Shown: in pieces, positions 1 to 12,236 of the stretch
How positions within the stretch are numbered: position 1 is the first letter of the stretch
Layout: the number at the start of each line of letters is the position of its first letter
NCBI RefSeq assembly: GCF_964355755.1
Contig: NC_092675.1
Location: forward strand, 5,180,312 to 5,244,311
Direction of reading: 5' to 3'
From: Antedon mediterranea
Lineage: Eukaryota > Echinodermata > Crinoidea > Comatulida > Antedonidae
DNA: 64,000 nt
Position numbers and translations under genes: made by a program
Notes under the pieces: generated by a model
The model's database searches: none
Told to the model about the DNA's origin: nothing
Seen by the model: only the letters and a program-made list of their open reading frames with translations

Positions 1-219
1 GAATGCATAGCATTTAGCTTAGCACGGCCATTCTGGGAGTTATTTCATTAGCACTTAAATTTTAAAATGGCGTTAGTATATTCAAACAATTGTATTGTAT
101 GAATTCTTTTGAATATCGAATTTCTACAGTGTCAAATGGAAATAGCGAATAAGAAAGGTCTACTTTTGTGAATAATAAATGTGTGAGGCTTACAGAAAAC
201 GGATAAAATATCTAGATGA

Positions 220-2480
220 TTTTTTTTTTTTTTTTTTTTTTATTATTTATTGCCAAAAACCAGTTACAAACAAACAAAACACAGAAACTAAGGGAGTAGG
301 CAGGAACCTAAAAGTGAACCTAATCACTATAATAAGAGTTCAGGTTCCGTACTCCCAAAGTAACAACAATGATATAAAATAAACAATATAAAAATATTTA
401 AAAAACAAATAGACGAATCAACAGTGTCAATATAAAATAAACGGATAAAATACATAATAGTCGATTCAACAAAGTCAATATAAAACATGTGATTTAAGTG
501 AATTTAAAAATATTTGAAAACTGTCTAAAATTAAAGAATTTTTAATCATTTCCGGTAATTCTTCCCACAACCTAGGGAATATATTAATAGCGGAATGATG
601 AAGACAATTGGTTCGAGCATAGTGATGAATGAACTTAAGTGTATCAAGGTGACGGCCATTAACAACTAAAGATTGACGAACACTACTACAATCAACCGTT
701 CCAATAAGTGATTTACAAACAAAGGATAACAGAAGATAATTTCTTCGATTATATAGTGTAGGCCAATTTAGCTTAGTGAGACGTTCCTCGTATTCCATTT
801 CACCTCTTGTTTGTTTAAGGACAAGCCTAGTAGCCCTTCGCTGGACTGCCTCGATACGTTCTGTAAGTTTTTTGATTCGAGGCAACCACGCTGGGACACC
901 ATATTCAAGGATGGGGACAATGAGAGCTTTATAGAGTGAGAAAATAGCTGAAGGGGATGATCCTCCTGCAATACTAGTAATAAAACCCAACATTCGATTT
1001 GAACGAGAAATAATTAAGTTTACATGGTCATCCCAAGTAAGTTCACTATTAATCGTGACCCCCAGATGACAATGACTAGATACGGATTTAATAGGCAAGT
1101 CATTTATACGATAAACAGGTCTATACTCTTTCCTTGATCTTGTAATGTGGAGAACCTTGGTTTTATTTAAGTTAAGCTCCATTTCATTTAGATCACACCA
1201 AGAGGAAAGCCTGATCAGATCGCACTGAAGAACAACTTCATCGTCTACAGTAAATATATTTCTATAAATTATCGTGTCATCGGCAAACAATGCACATGGA
1301 GAAATAATAGATGAGGGAAGGTCATTTATAAATAAGTTAAAAATAAGGGGTCCAAGTACGCTGCCCTGTGGTATGCCAGAGGTAACTGGGGATGATGGGC
1401 TAATGGATCCTTGATACAAGACTCTTTGGGAACGTCCCAATAGAAATGACTTGATCCATTTCCAGACATTGCCTCTGATATTAAAGTGGCTAGCCAGCTT
1501 ATTTAAAATAATATGGTGAGGCAGTTTATCAAACGCTTTGGCATAGTCGAGAAAGATAACATCAATTCTGGGGGCTTTAGTTTTATCTAGCGAAGATGCC
1601 CAGGAATGAGTTAGGTTGTTAAGTTGGGTAACACAGGAACGTGAGGGGAAAAAACCGTGCTGGACATCAGTAATTGGACAATTATAAGCAACGTGATCAG
1701 ATATACTTGAAAACAGTATTTTTTCAAGCAGTTTCGAACAAATAGGGGTAAGGGATATTGGTCTGTAATTACAAATTGCATTTTTATCACCAGATTTAAA
1801 TATAGGAGTGATATGGGTATTTTCCACTTAGCGGGGATTTCCCCCATACGCAGGGACAAGTTAAACAAATTAAATAATGGTGGAGCAATAAATTCGGAAG
1901 CAGATTTCAATATGTATGGATGCACGGAATCAGGACCTGGAGATTTATTAGATGAAAGTCCATTAATCACCTTCTCAACATTGTAGACGTTAAAGTTAAG
2001 TTGAGAAAGTTCAGGGATTTGGACATTACAAACCGGAGGTTCACAGCTGGGAATTATGGGTGAGTTAAAAACAGAAACAAAAAAATCATTAAATGAACTA
2101 GCAATTACAGGGTGTGACGAAACATTCACACCATTAATATTAAAAGATAACGGTGCTGGTGATCTTCTACGTTCTCTAACAAAACGCCAGAAAGCTTTAC
2201 GAGTAGAGTCACTTGTAAATAATTTGTTGACATATGAATAATACGACTTATTGCATAGACGCTTAACCTTATTACGAATAGACTTATAGTCATCCCATGC
2301 AGATACAGAACCAATACGTTTGGCTTTTCTAAACAGTCTATGCTTTATATTGATAAATTGCTTGATGTCATTGGTAACCCATGGGGAATGTTTCCGCTGC
2401 TTGCGTGATTTCAACGTAACTGAGTCACGGACAATAGCCAAATAACCAATTAGCAAATTGATAAAGATTTGATTAACATT
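220..2480 (-). mobile_element. 5'-truncated poly(A) non-LTR retrotransposon (Jockey/CR1-group LINE)
   Basis: On the minus strand the element ends in an AATAAA-like signal and about 22 A (plus-strand T run 220-241), which is the poly(A) tail of a retrotransposed LINE. Next comes about 230 bp of 3' UTR, then reverse transcriptase coding sequence up to about 2480. The apurinic endonuclease expected upstream of the RT is absent; homology stops just beyond a linker containing PWVTNDI, so this copy is 5' truncated. The 3' UTR holds an imperfect direct duplication (plus strand about 411-436 and 463-488). A 205-bp MITE starts about 70 bp beyond the truncated end. I could not identify a target-site duplication. 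The clade assignment within the Jockey superfamily is inference. Confidence 0.85.
475..2456 (-). pseudogene. LINE reverse transcriptase, broken by one frameshift
   Basis: Two overlapping minus-strand frames together read as one non-LTR reverse transcriptase. The upstream frame (2456 down to about 1830) holds the endonuclease-RT linker and RT finger, including a KSPGPDSVHP motif. The downstream frame (about 1827 to 475) holds NYRPISLTP, the GIPQGSVLGPL motif, the FADD catalytic box and the thumb/C-terminal region. The switch lies in an A-rich run near 1825, so a single-base indel is the simplest explanation. The apparent downstream start there is a GTG, not an ATG. RT activity would need both halves in frame, so this copy is dead. 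FADD instead of YADD is a common variant in this group. Confidence 0.9.
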
Positions 2481-2551
2481 TGAAAAACCAACAAATCATT
2501 TTACATAATTGGTTACAGAATTGATTAAACAAATATATAGGCTTATTGAAC

Positions 2552-2756
2552 CAAGGCAATCTAACAACAGTATGCTGAGTTCCGGGGACCAAAGGGTTTA
2601 TCTGTGGTTGCGACACGATCAGTTCCACGCCCCTCAACAGACACCGCGCGTCGCGGAGATTATGAACATACACTGTTGGTATTTGTCAAAAATAAGGACT
2701 GTACGAGTTCCTATCTTGGCAAGCCGAGCTCAATGTTCTGTTGTTAGATTGCCTTG
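2552..2756. mobile_element. 205-bp MITE with 19-bp perfect terminal inverted repeats
   Basis: CAAGGCAATCTAACAACAG at 2552-2570 is matched exactly by its reverse complement at 2738-2756. The interior has no plausible coding sequence. No convincing target-site duplication was seen in the flanks, so the superfamily is unknown. It sits just upstream of the truncated 5' end of the neighbouring LINE. Confidence 0.7.
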
Positions 2757-4720
2757 ATCATAGCTCCACAGTGCCTTGATTTAACTAATTGTGATTATAA
2801 ATAATAGTAATTATTTAATCTCAAATGTACGTACTGTAATTCTACTTTTTAACAATAAAACTTACCCACAGACAAGTTATGTTAAGCTGTTGTAAACTCT
2901 ACCGAACGAATGGAATCCGTGTAACAAACAGGTAGTTGGTTTTTTATTCGATTTATTTATGCTTCAGTGAATATTTTATTGTATGGTCAGAAAGCTAAGA
3001 ATACTCTTTATAATATTCATAATAAATGTGTATTAGTACTGACATATTTGATTGACACAGTACTTGACCTAATTGATTGTGAATTTCTATAGAAAAAAAA
3101 ACACAAAACAACTCATCTAGATTTCAAAATATGGTATACACGAAAAGGTTTTGGGTTGGGCTAACTTAAGATATAAGATATCGAGTCTCATTATGTAGGA
3201 AAAAGTTGAAAATTAAATAATAATATATTTCCACAGATACCAAAGTATTTAAAATATTAATTAATGCACCACGCAAATTGCGATTGAAACATCGCATGAT
3301 TTATAAAACGTGTTGCGTATTTCCTAACGACTGTATAATGGATAACTTGTTCTGTGTTATTTTATTTGTTTGTCTTTTGTGCGGTGCAACCAAGGAAATG
3401 CATACCCGATAGGCTCCCATTTTCTTTGACGTCAGATAACCTCCTACACAATACTGTTCCCTTGTCTTTTAAATTTATTAATTGTATATTTACCAACCAA
3501 TGATAATAAAAACACTGTGTGCAATTTCCCTTTTTTTATTAATGTATAATGTAAATACACAATTTTGTTTTGTATTAACAACTCAAATATATAAATCTAA
3601 TACAAGCATGCATGAGTAATATACACATTTATTTTCACGCTGCTGCTCTAGCCCGCTACGTCACACGAGATGACTCATTCATTAGATGAAATCAAGCAGC
3701 TTTATAGTACTACACTTTGACATTTTTGTTAAAATGGAAACTCCACTATAATTTATTATATAGGTACCACCTGTTGAATCCAAAAACGGCTCGGAAAAGA
3801 GTCTAACGACAAATCCCAAAGCATTTCTGGTATTTATGAGTCCCATGATATTACTATAATTCGCTATCAGATAATCATTGAATTATTATCAAAACAGTCC
3901 ATTGAAGTTTTTGTTTGTAATAGGATACTTGAAGTATCTAGGTGTGATGAAGTGACCCCCAGACTTGACCTTAGCAATAACAATAAGTGAGCAGCGTTTT
4001 TTTGTAAGAAATATTCTTGTTTATGAATTTGAAAACTAAGAAAGCATAATATAGGCCTAAGGTTTAATTTACAGTCCCAGGACTCGAGACCCGTATGTAG
4101 GTTGACTTTATGGGGTCACTGAATTGCACTTTTTGACCTAGGTAAACAAAAATGTTCGGAAGGCCAAAACTTTTTACATAACAATAAAACCAACAATTGC
4201 AGAAAGTTACAGTAATAAACATGTATTCCGCATTTTTCCTAAACATATTAGCCTCAGTCACTTGGGGTAGATAATCGCGTCTTCAAAGGGTTAAAAGTAA
4301 TATTGTCTTGTTATATCATAACAAATTGAAAATTAATAATTTGAAACACCAACAATTGGAAATTAATTTTTGTTAACTCAAACAAAATGATACACAAATA
4401 ATAGATAATTATAGCAGGCATTTCATTCTTTCCTGATTATAGCAATAAAGAGATATACTAAAATAAAACACATTTCTGTACTATACGCATTTTGTAGTTA
4501 ATTGTAGTTAAGACAAATACTGTTTAATTCTCATTGTCTAAAATATTACAAACCTAATTTTCATCTATAATTATTTAAAAACAAGATAACTCATTAGACA
4601 TTATCATATGAAATAAAACAGAACTATACATTCTCTACATATTGTACTGACGTCGGCATTACAGAAAAGTAAGACACCTAGATATTGTTAGAACATTATT
4701 TTCGATATTTTTTTATAATT
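2757..4720. other. intergenic, no gene recognised
   Basis: AT-rich sequence between the small MITE and the stop codon of the YWTD-receptor gene. The first several hundred bases below 4720 presumably include the 3' UTR of that minus-strand gene; a minus-strand AATAAA (plus TTTATT) near 3760 and others are possible poly(A) signals, but none can be chosen. I see no coding exon. Confidence 0.5.
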
Positions 4721-7700
4721 TTAAAAGTTTATCAAGATGGGTCGATTGTCATGAGCAACAATTTGTTGATCATAATGATGGGCAGGCACCCGTGGTTCAG
4801 CAATAAAAGATCCTACAACACTTTCGTAGAGATGTTCATTATCACGTTCATCAATTGGTCTTTCTGGCCTCTGGTCATATATAGTAGGAACATAGCGAAT
4901 ACCCGGAGAAGGTGGGGTGTGTGGAACTTGATCAGGTGTTCGGTGACGGTAAATCACAAAAACGATGATAACCAAAAGTAAAACAAATACGATTGAAGGA
5001 ACAGTTCCATAAAGTGCTCTAAAAATAAAATTACCGGGTAGTTATTTATTAGTAGTAATGTAAACAGTTTAACCAGCGTATTTCTTTACCAATCACATTT
5101 GAAACATATAATAGATAGGCCTAGACGTTACATACATGATATATTCATTTGTTGACTTTTCTGATGGATCCGTGTGGATTGATACAAAATCAGTTTTCCT
5201 GTTTCCAATCACGTCTGTAGCCTGTACCCAAAATGTGAGCTTATCGTTTAATTCGGTATCAAGTTCAAATCTTACCATTTCATCCTAAAATTGTAAAACA
5301 CATAGTATACTTTGTATCGGTGTATCTTACTCCATTGTCATATTAAAGTAGTCAAAGTCAATCAGAATGGTGTGTATCATCCTATTTAATTGATAACAAC
5401 AATAATAATAATTTAATGAAAGTACCAAGTCATTTGGTAACAACTCCCATTTGTGTTCAACTTCTGTTACACCATCTTGTGTCACAGCATATTCGAACCT
5501 CACAATTCCGTTTTTATTAGAAATCGCTGATAGGGGACGCCCTGTTGGCGGGGCATCTGAATCGTACGCTTCTTCAAATACGTCATCGATCTTAATTGTG
5601 AATAGCAGACCTTCATTGACATGTAGTTCGTTATAAAATCGGTCTTTCCACGATAACGTAATCTAATACGGTAACAAAGTGCCTTGGATTAAGACATGGT
5701 TATAATAATGGTTATTAAAAGCAAAGAACTTATAACACAAGAATCTCCTGTTCGTCCGAAGCGCGTAACAATTTCGAAAGGCATTGTGGGATAGAATAGA
5801 GCTATGGGTGGCGCCATTGTGAGCCATGGAGTAAGGCGCCCGCATCAAATTAGAAAGTCAAAATCATAGAGGGGATCTGGTAATACTCTATGGGGTGGGG
5901 GGGGGGGGGGGGGTAGAGTAATTGACTGAGGAGTAGGGCGCCCGCATCAAATTAGAAAGTCAAAATGCTGTGAAATGGCGTCGCCCAGTTTGACATTTTA
6001 ACCCTGTACTTCCGATACTGTGTTTTGAATGCAAATTGAAGAACAGGAGATTCTTGTGTTATAAGTTCTTTGTTAAAAGATAATTACATAATCAAAAGTA
6101 TATATGCAAACATTTTGTGAACGCCAAATCAGTGGCTGACGTTATCTCAGTTATTTAATACAACTTGAAATCCGTTGATAAGTTAACTGATATTACTGAT
6201 AATCAACATTGATATAATTAATATTTTAATATGTTGTTTTACAATAATGGTTCATCGAATATCGCATAATGTACTTGTTTTATAATCTGATTATAAGCCA
6301 ACATTTAATACAAATAATTTTGAAAATAAAAATATACTTGTTCGTTTCCATTTATAGGTATTTGTACTCCTGAATTGTTGTTATACTTCACACCATCAAC
6401 GGTGAGATGAATGGAACTGTCGCCTGCTATTGATATTTCACTCTGGTTATCAAAAATTAAGCAACGTCGTGCATTTCGACTGTTAGCAGCAGTATCATTG
6501 ACACTCAAAACCACACAGTATACACCTGTGTATGGAAATAGCTTATACTTCTTATTTGTCGAAATAAAAAAAAACATAAATATGATTCTACCAGAAATAA
6601 TATATGTTTTGTTAGTTCGACTGCAATTTAACAACATCCGCCTTTTAAAGATGGAGCTGTCTGTCTTCCTTTTGTCGTTTCACTTTTTAGAAAATTGAAA
6701 AAAATACCTGGAGACGTTGGATTAAATCTTGCTTCATATTCTTCTCTACTTTGAAAAACGTTCAGAGTAGTACACTCTTTAGGTAAATCAAGAACGTTAT
6801 TACTAGGAATCATTTTGCAAACTTTCACGTCATATGAAGATACTCCCGATGCATCCATCCAAGCCGACCACTTGATCACACACTCAGTCTGAAAATAATC
6901 TTTCAATAATTACACCACAATTGGAAATTTGACTGATTTTCAATAAATCTCTAAAGGGCAATTAGGCTACTTGTAAGAAGGTTGGGCACATACAATTACT
7001 TTGATTAAACATTTTCTATGAAAATAAATGTTTACATTTTTACCGATTTTGTATATCGATCACCAATTTCCAACGCATTTCCAACACAAGTTGAGGCTCG
7101 TGGAGTTAAAACTGAACAGTGAGTTGGTGGTTCAAAATCTAAAATAAATCACGTATACAAATCGATTCATTATATTAGTAATAATATGAAACGTTAAATT
7201 AGATTTGGATTTGATAGATTCATTTAAAATAGAGAATACTACCTGCGATAATACATAATCCCCCTGGTTGAGTAAGTCGACTATCGCTACCCTTCAATGA
7301 TGAAATTCCAGTTCTTCTATCAACTTGGTATATACCAGCAACTGTCCAATCGGACCAATACAAATAGTTTCCATATATTTCAATATCAAAAGGATGCCTT
7401 CCAACGACAGAAATAATCGTTCTTCTGTTGGTTCCGTCGAGGTTAGCTTCTTCAATTCTATCAGTGCCAGCATCACACCAATACATTTTTCCATCTTGAA
7501 AATAATTATATCGAACCAATTTGAAAACAAGTTCAAGTGATTAGGCCTGATTAGCCATTTGATGGCGGGTGCAATCACTAATTATGTTGGAACGATACAA
7601 AACTTGACCAGAATAATTTTTATTCAAAATCGTAATAATGGGCACTCTCAAGATTCGTAATGAATCGTATTCGATTATTTTATACTCGAGTGTTTTATGA

Positions 7701-10212
7701 ATGGTGTACGAACGACGTGGGGAAATGGGGTAGGGGTGGGGTTAACAATGATTAACAGCTTGACTTACCAGGAACTGATAAAACAAGGCCGTTTGGATAA
7801 ACAAGTTCTGTCGTCACTAGCGCGGTTCTGGTACTCGAGTCGTTTAATTGCGCGCGCTCTATCATCTGTGATCCGCTACCCCAATCAGTCCAGTACAGGT
7901 ATCTAGGGAAGCACAATTTCTGTTAATTATTACATTAGTTTACAGTACAGTACAGTATACCCGTGACTGAAATAGACAGAATATACTCAACCTAATCCAC
8001 ACGTTATTAATGAAAATAAAAACAATTTCAATTGTAATAATGGAGTTATTACAATTTATACGGAGAGACTTAGGTCAGTGAAAACAGGTAGGCCTAGCAA
8101 GTTAATTGAAAATTGAGTGGTATACCCGTTAGTTGTGTCTATCTCAATTGCTCGTGGCTCGTCTAATGATGTGTCAAACAAAATTGTTCTGTTCGTTCCA
8201 TCCAGATTTATTACTTCAATTCGGTCTTCTACAGTACTTGTCCAGTAAAGTTTTTCTCCAGTTCCATCAACGGCTAAGCCATCCACAACTTTATTAAAAA
8301 AATAAAATAAATTAAACTAAACCTTAATGTTGTACATTTGAAGTCTTGATTCATTTATGAAAACTAAATGTATATTTTACAAAAGTTCGAACCTTTTAGT
8401 TGTTATATACAAATTAACCCAATACAAAATTCAATTCTATGAATGTATTATTATGGTTTGAGGTTTTAGACATTTTGAAAATAGGCCATAAGGTACGGTA
8501 TGAATATAACATAATACATCAAGTGAGACGAATTGGCTACATATGATGCTTACATTATTATAACACATTTTGTCTTTTGATTGGTTAATAATGTATCACG
8601 TGCCGTAAATAGTAAGTTCTACCAAACGGATAGTTAATTTCACGTTCAGCTTTTTGTAAACCTTTTAAGAATGAAATGCAAGCCAAGGGTTGTAGTGTCG
8701 CACCAAGAACTGTTGTGCTGACGCTTCCACCTTTGATGGAAGCGGTGTGTTGATAAAATACAATTTTACCTTAGAACGTAGGTGGTGTGTTAAAACAAAT
8801 AATAAATGTTTTCTATTCGTTTAATGAACAGTATATTTCTCGTTGTAAGTCTATTGACTCGCCTCCCCAGGACAGTGAATCTGTCAATTTATGACATGTA
8901 TATATTATATCAACCGAGCAGTCTTTTGTATACTACACATTAGACAAATTACACGCTGTTTGTCTAATGCTAATGTAAATATCTGTATAGTAACATTCCT
9001 TACAACTGGTATTCCCCAAAAGTTATATTTTCATAAAAATAATATTTGTAGAACAGCGTGGATTGTGACGTAAGTTTAACAATGGAACAGATGGTTGTAA
9101 ATATTATTAATTGTTACTGAATAAAATTCTTCTAAACATTTCGCAGTTTTAATAAAGTTGATCACTTCCGTAGGAAAAAAAATGTTTAAAACACAAAATA
9201 AACGGTTAAATTTAACCAGAAGCCTATTTACTTCTAGTCAATTAGACTATTTTTTGTTTACATTACAGTTTTTAGGTAAATAATTTTTTTTTCGATCCAA
9301 TAATTATTATATGACATTAGAATAGCATTTTCAACAAAAATTATATTGTTAAAAAAATGCTTTCAATGGGACAATATATCTTTCATAAAAGCGAGAAAAT
9401 GTAAGAATAGAATTGTTCTAACCTCCTGATTCAAAAGAGACTAAAACTTCATGTTGTTCAGTGACAAATGAATAGCGTTCAATGGAAGACTTGCCTACGT
9501 CAGACCAATATACTGTTGATGTGTTAGGATCATAATCAAGAGCCACTGGTCTATTTAGTTGAATATTGCCAATTGCTAATGTAAAACTTATATCCGTACT
9601 GCTGCCGCTGGAACCTAAATTTGACATGTAAATGCCTGGTGGGTCAATGTTAGTAACAAAGACAATAGGCTCACTACCTGTAAAGTAATAACGTTTAATT
9701 GAATATACTTACAATAAATAAAATACATTGATTCATTCATTTGTATAAATAAGGCCTATTTGTTGATGGATTCAAACATGGAGAGAGGCATTATAATATA
9801 CCAATAGATAACAGTTTTGGTCCTCTCTCCTTCATCTTTTTTTTTTATTTATTAGACCATATAATAATATGGACAATTGTCTAAAATAAAGTTGAATTGA
9901 ATTCCTCTTTTCAGGGATTTATTTCAATAGGCCTATATGTTTAGGCATTGGCCATTGTTTTTACTATATATACATAAACATAACACCTTTATTGTATTTC
10001 TTTTTTTGGATAATCTATAAGATTCATTTAAAACACATATACGTCTTCTCGCATGTATAAAAATATGTACTCAAAAGATGTAATCCATTGTGTGACAGTA
10101 ACATAGGCTATGGCTTTAAATGCATTCATTATTATAGAAAATACTTACCAACAACGAGTCCTATGCGTAACATCAATAGAATATACATTACATTTATGAA
10201 TAATTCTGCCAT
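4721..10212 (-). CDS. YWTD beta-propeller / FN3-like single-pass receptor-like protein (11 coding exons, 671 aa)
   Basis: Coding exons on the minus strand are 10149-10212, 9423-9677, 8126-8288, 7769-7902, 7243-7494, 7044-7138, 6708-6888, 6338-6525, 5426-5662, 5136-5284 and 4721-5018. All introns are GT/AG, all phases agree, and the total is 2016 nt including the stop. The ATG at 10212 is preceded by an in-frame TAA. Residues 1-21 form a hydrophobic signal peptide. Residues about 22-289 carry five YWTD-type motifs (YWSD 78, YWTS 121, YWTD 164, YWCD 210, YWSD 251), typical of a six-bladed LDLR class B propeller. Residues 290-573 hold cysteine-containing FN3-like domains. Residues 579-596 form a membrane helix, followed by a 75-residue tail with tyrosines at 615, 620, 637 (YESV, YxxPhi type) and 655 (YDQQ). 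No EGF, LDLa or kinase domain is present, unlike LRP5/6, SORL1 or ROS1. Ligand and function are unknown. Introns contain MITEs. Confidence 0.88.
5722..6072. mobile_element. 351-bp MITE with 32-bp perfect inverted termini, intronic
   Basis: The left terminus (5722-5753, beginning CAAAGAACTTATAACACAAG) and right terminus (6041-6072) are exact inverted copies. They are flanked on both sides by TTAAAAG, a 7-bp target-site duplication. The element lies in the intron between the 6338-6525 and 5426-5662 exons of the YWTD gene. Inside, a 37-bp sequence containing GGCGCCCGCATCAAATTAG occurs twice (5828-5864 and 5930-5966, one mismatch) around a long G run (about 5892-5913). Perfect ends suggest a recent insertion. 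The 7-8 bp duplication would fit hAT or P-type transposases, but the superfamily is not determined. Confidence 0.88.
9135..9387. mobile_element. MITE family TTAAAGATGTATTGTCC, copy 1 (left end decayed), intronic
   Basis: The interior shares AGTTTTAATAAAGTT, an AAATAAACGGTTAAAT stretch and a GGGACAATATATCTTT end with the copy at 41718-41959. The left inverted terminus is no longer clear. It lies in the intron between the 9423-9677 and 8126-8288 exons of the YWTD gene. Confidence 0.55.
9765..9905 (+). mobile_element. LINE-type 3' end fragment (TTGAATTGAATT tail), copy A
   Basis: About 140 bp match 55125-55280: GATGGATTCAAACATG, GGAGAGAGGC, CCAATAGATA, CTCTCTCCTTCATCTTTTTT, then a small palindrome around CCATAT, GGACAATTGTCT, AAATAAA and a TTGAATTGAATT tail. 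A short stem-loop followed by a short tandem tail is the usual 3' structure of CR1/L2-like LINEs and their SINEs. It is intronic in the YWTD gene, between its first two coding exons. Whether the master is a LINE or a SINE cannot be told here. Confidence 0.6.
10149..10212 (-). CDS. first coding exon (signal peptide) of the YWTD receptor-like gene
   Basis: This exon encodes Met-Ala-Glu followed by a long hydrophobic stretch ending in LVV and one extra base, then a GTAAGT donor (plus strand ACTTAC at 10143-10148). The next exon begins with GT, restoring the codon GGT. The ATG has an in-frame TAA nine bases upstream. Any further 5' UTR exons are not identified. Confidence 0.8.
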
Positions 10213-12236
10213 TTTACTTTACTCTATAACAAAAAACAACGGAAAATTGCATCTCTATACCTTTAATACGTCGTTTCAAAGTATCACAACATTTGTCTAT
10301 TTAATATACTTTATTTGTTTTCTTATCTGAATTATCACGATAATCACGCTACGACGATGAGTTGTTGTTTGTTTTGTTTTTGTTTTTTTAAATGATAAAT
10401 ATAGTATAGGCCTATAACATGGTGTATACACAGCAAATATTATAGTTTGAAACACATTTTTAGAAACTCTTTCTATGCCGCCTACATTCACATGAATTCT
10501 AAGTTTTTTTAAACCGTACATATTATACCTGATGAAGCAATGGTGTTTCCAAGAGCTTAGTAGTTTCTTTATGTCTGTTTTGTTGGTTTTGATTTACCTT
10601 TTGGATCCAGCCACTGATATCCAGAGCATCGAAACGTTTTCAGTAATTTAAATGTTTTGGATTTATAATATGGTCTACAAGTAATACTATTGTATTAATT
10701 GAGAATCCTAACTCTGAATTTTATAAATAAATTGTATTACTTACTCAGATCGTACTATTAAACTAGACTTCACTGAAAGATCATCGAAACAGATATGTTG
10801 AAATATTATGAGGAAGCAAATTATAAATTACATTTTAGGCTTAATGAATTGTGAATTTTGTGGTAATATTTAGTCATATTCTTCGCTTCAGTTCAGTTTT
10901 GATTTTGAATTGATTAATTGTAGGTCCATGACGTCACCCCATCATACACAAAACTAAACGGGCAAACTACGCAGTATCAATTGACATGCATATTTTCATT
11001 AAAATGTTACAAAATCATATTCGTAATCATATCTATCAAAGAGAATTGAGCTCATATACTTAGATTATATTTTTTTTTTGCAAAATATATAAAAAAAAGA
11101 TTAAGGGCACTCTTAGACGCACCATGTTTCTTCCTCACCCCACACGACGGTGAATTAAACTTTTATGATACAGTATATTTATAATATTTCGTTTTACCTG
11201 TACTTACATTCTTTAAACCTAAACGATGTGCAACTGTGCAGTCCCTGTAAAAGATTTACAAAATCTCTCATTTTATTTGGAAATTTTAGTAATCCTAAAA
11301 ATATTCATGGGTTTTCCCGAGTACCAAAAATTAACATCAGTATTATCATAATACTGTAATACCAAAGACAAATATAATAAACAATACTGTTATAAACAAA
11401 TCTGATTCATACGTTCTTTTAATATTCTCACTTATAAATGATAATACCGTTATTATCTTCAAACCTCATTACAACTTGAACGGTGGCTGTCTTTGAAATA
11501 AAAATTCAAGGTTCAAACTAAATAGGCCTAATACAATTTTTATTATTAATAAATCAAGTCTCTATATATTATTTCTACCATAATGTTAATTGGAGCTCCA
11601 CTCCATCCCTCATACTTCATATTTGTTCAAATGTTTTCAATGTGTACGATTTTTTTGAAAATCACGCCTTATTTTAGGGGATATCTTTTACATGCAAAAG
11701 AGGAGGTATGAATAATCCTAAAAAAATGTATTTCTTAACTAAAAAAAAACTGTTTCCAGATCTTTTTATTTTTTGTATTTTTATTGAGTATAGGCCCTAC
11801 ATTGCGCAATCTTGCTTAAATAGACACTTTTCCCAAATCGATAAATAAGCACTTTCGAATCCATGAATAGGCCTAGACATAATGCATTCAAGCCTAGCTA
11901 GCTAGGCTGAGTAGACGGCTAGAACAAGCTTAATGAGCAAGTTAATTAAGATGATGCTGATGTAAAGTGCAAATTATTATCTTACATGTAAAACATACTG
12001 ACATTTTTATCTGAAATAGTACTTGGGCCTAAACAAATTGCATTCATTGTGTGTGTATAACATTGATTTGCCATTTTTATACACTAATTTACCAAAGGGG
12101 AAATTACACCAACGAACAAAAAGTGTCCGTCGCCAAGTGTAACGCGTTTCGCAACGTATTGTAAACTAATAACCTCTAAGTTACTGAAAAAAGGTGTAAT
12201 GTATTTAATAAACACTATTTTCTCTGACCGATTTTT
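10213..12236. other. upstream region of the YWTD gene, nothing coding recognised
   Basis: AT-rich DNA that should contain the promoter and any 5' UTR exon of the minus-strand YWTD receptor gene. I cannot point to a convincing TATA box, start site or exon. The only repeated feature noticed is several TAGGCCTA motifs. Confidence 0.4.
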
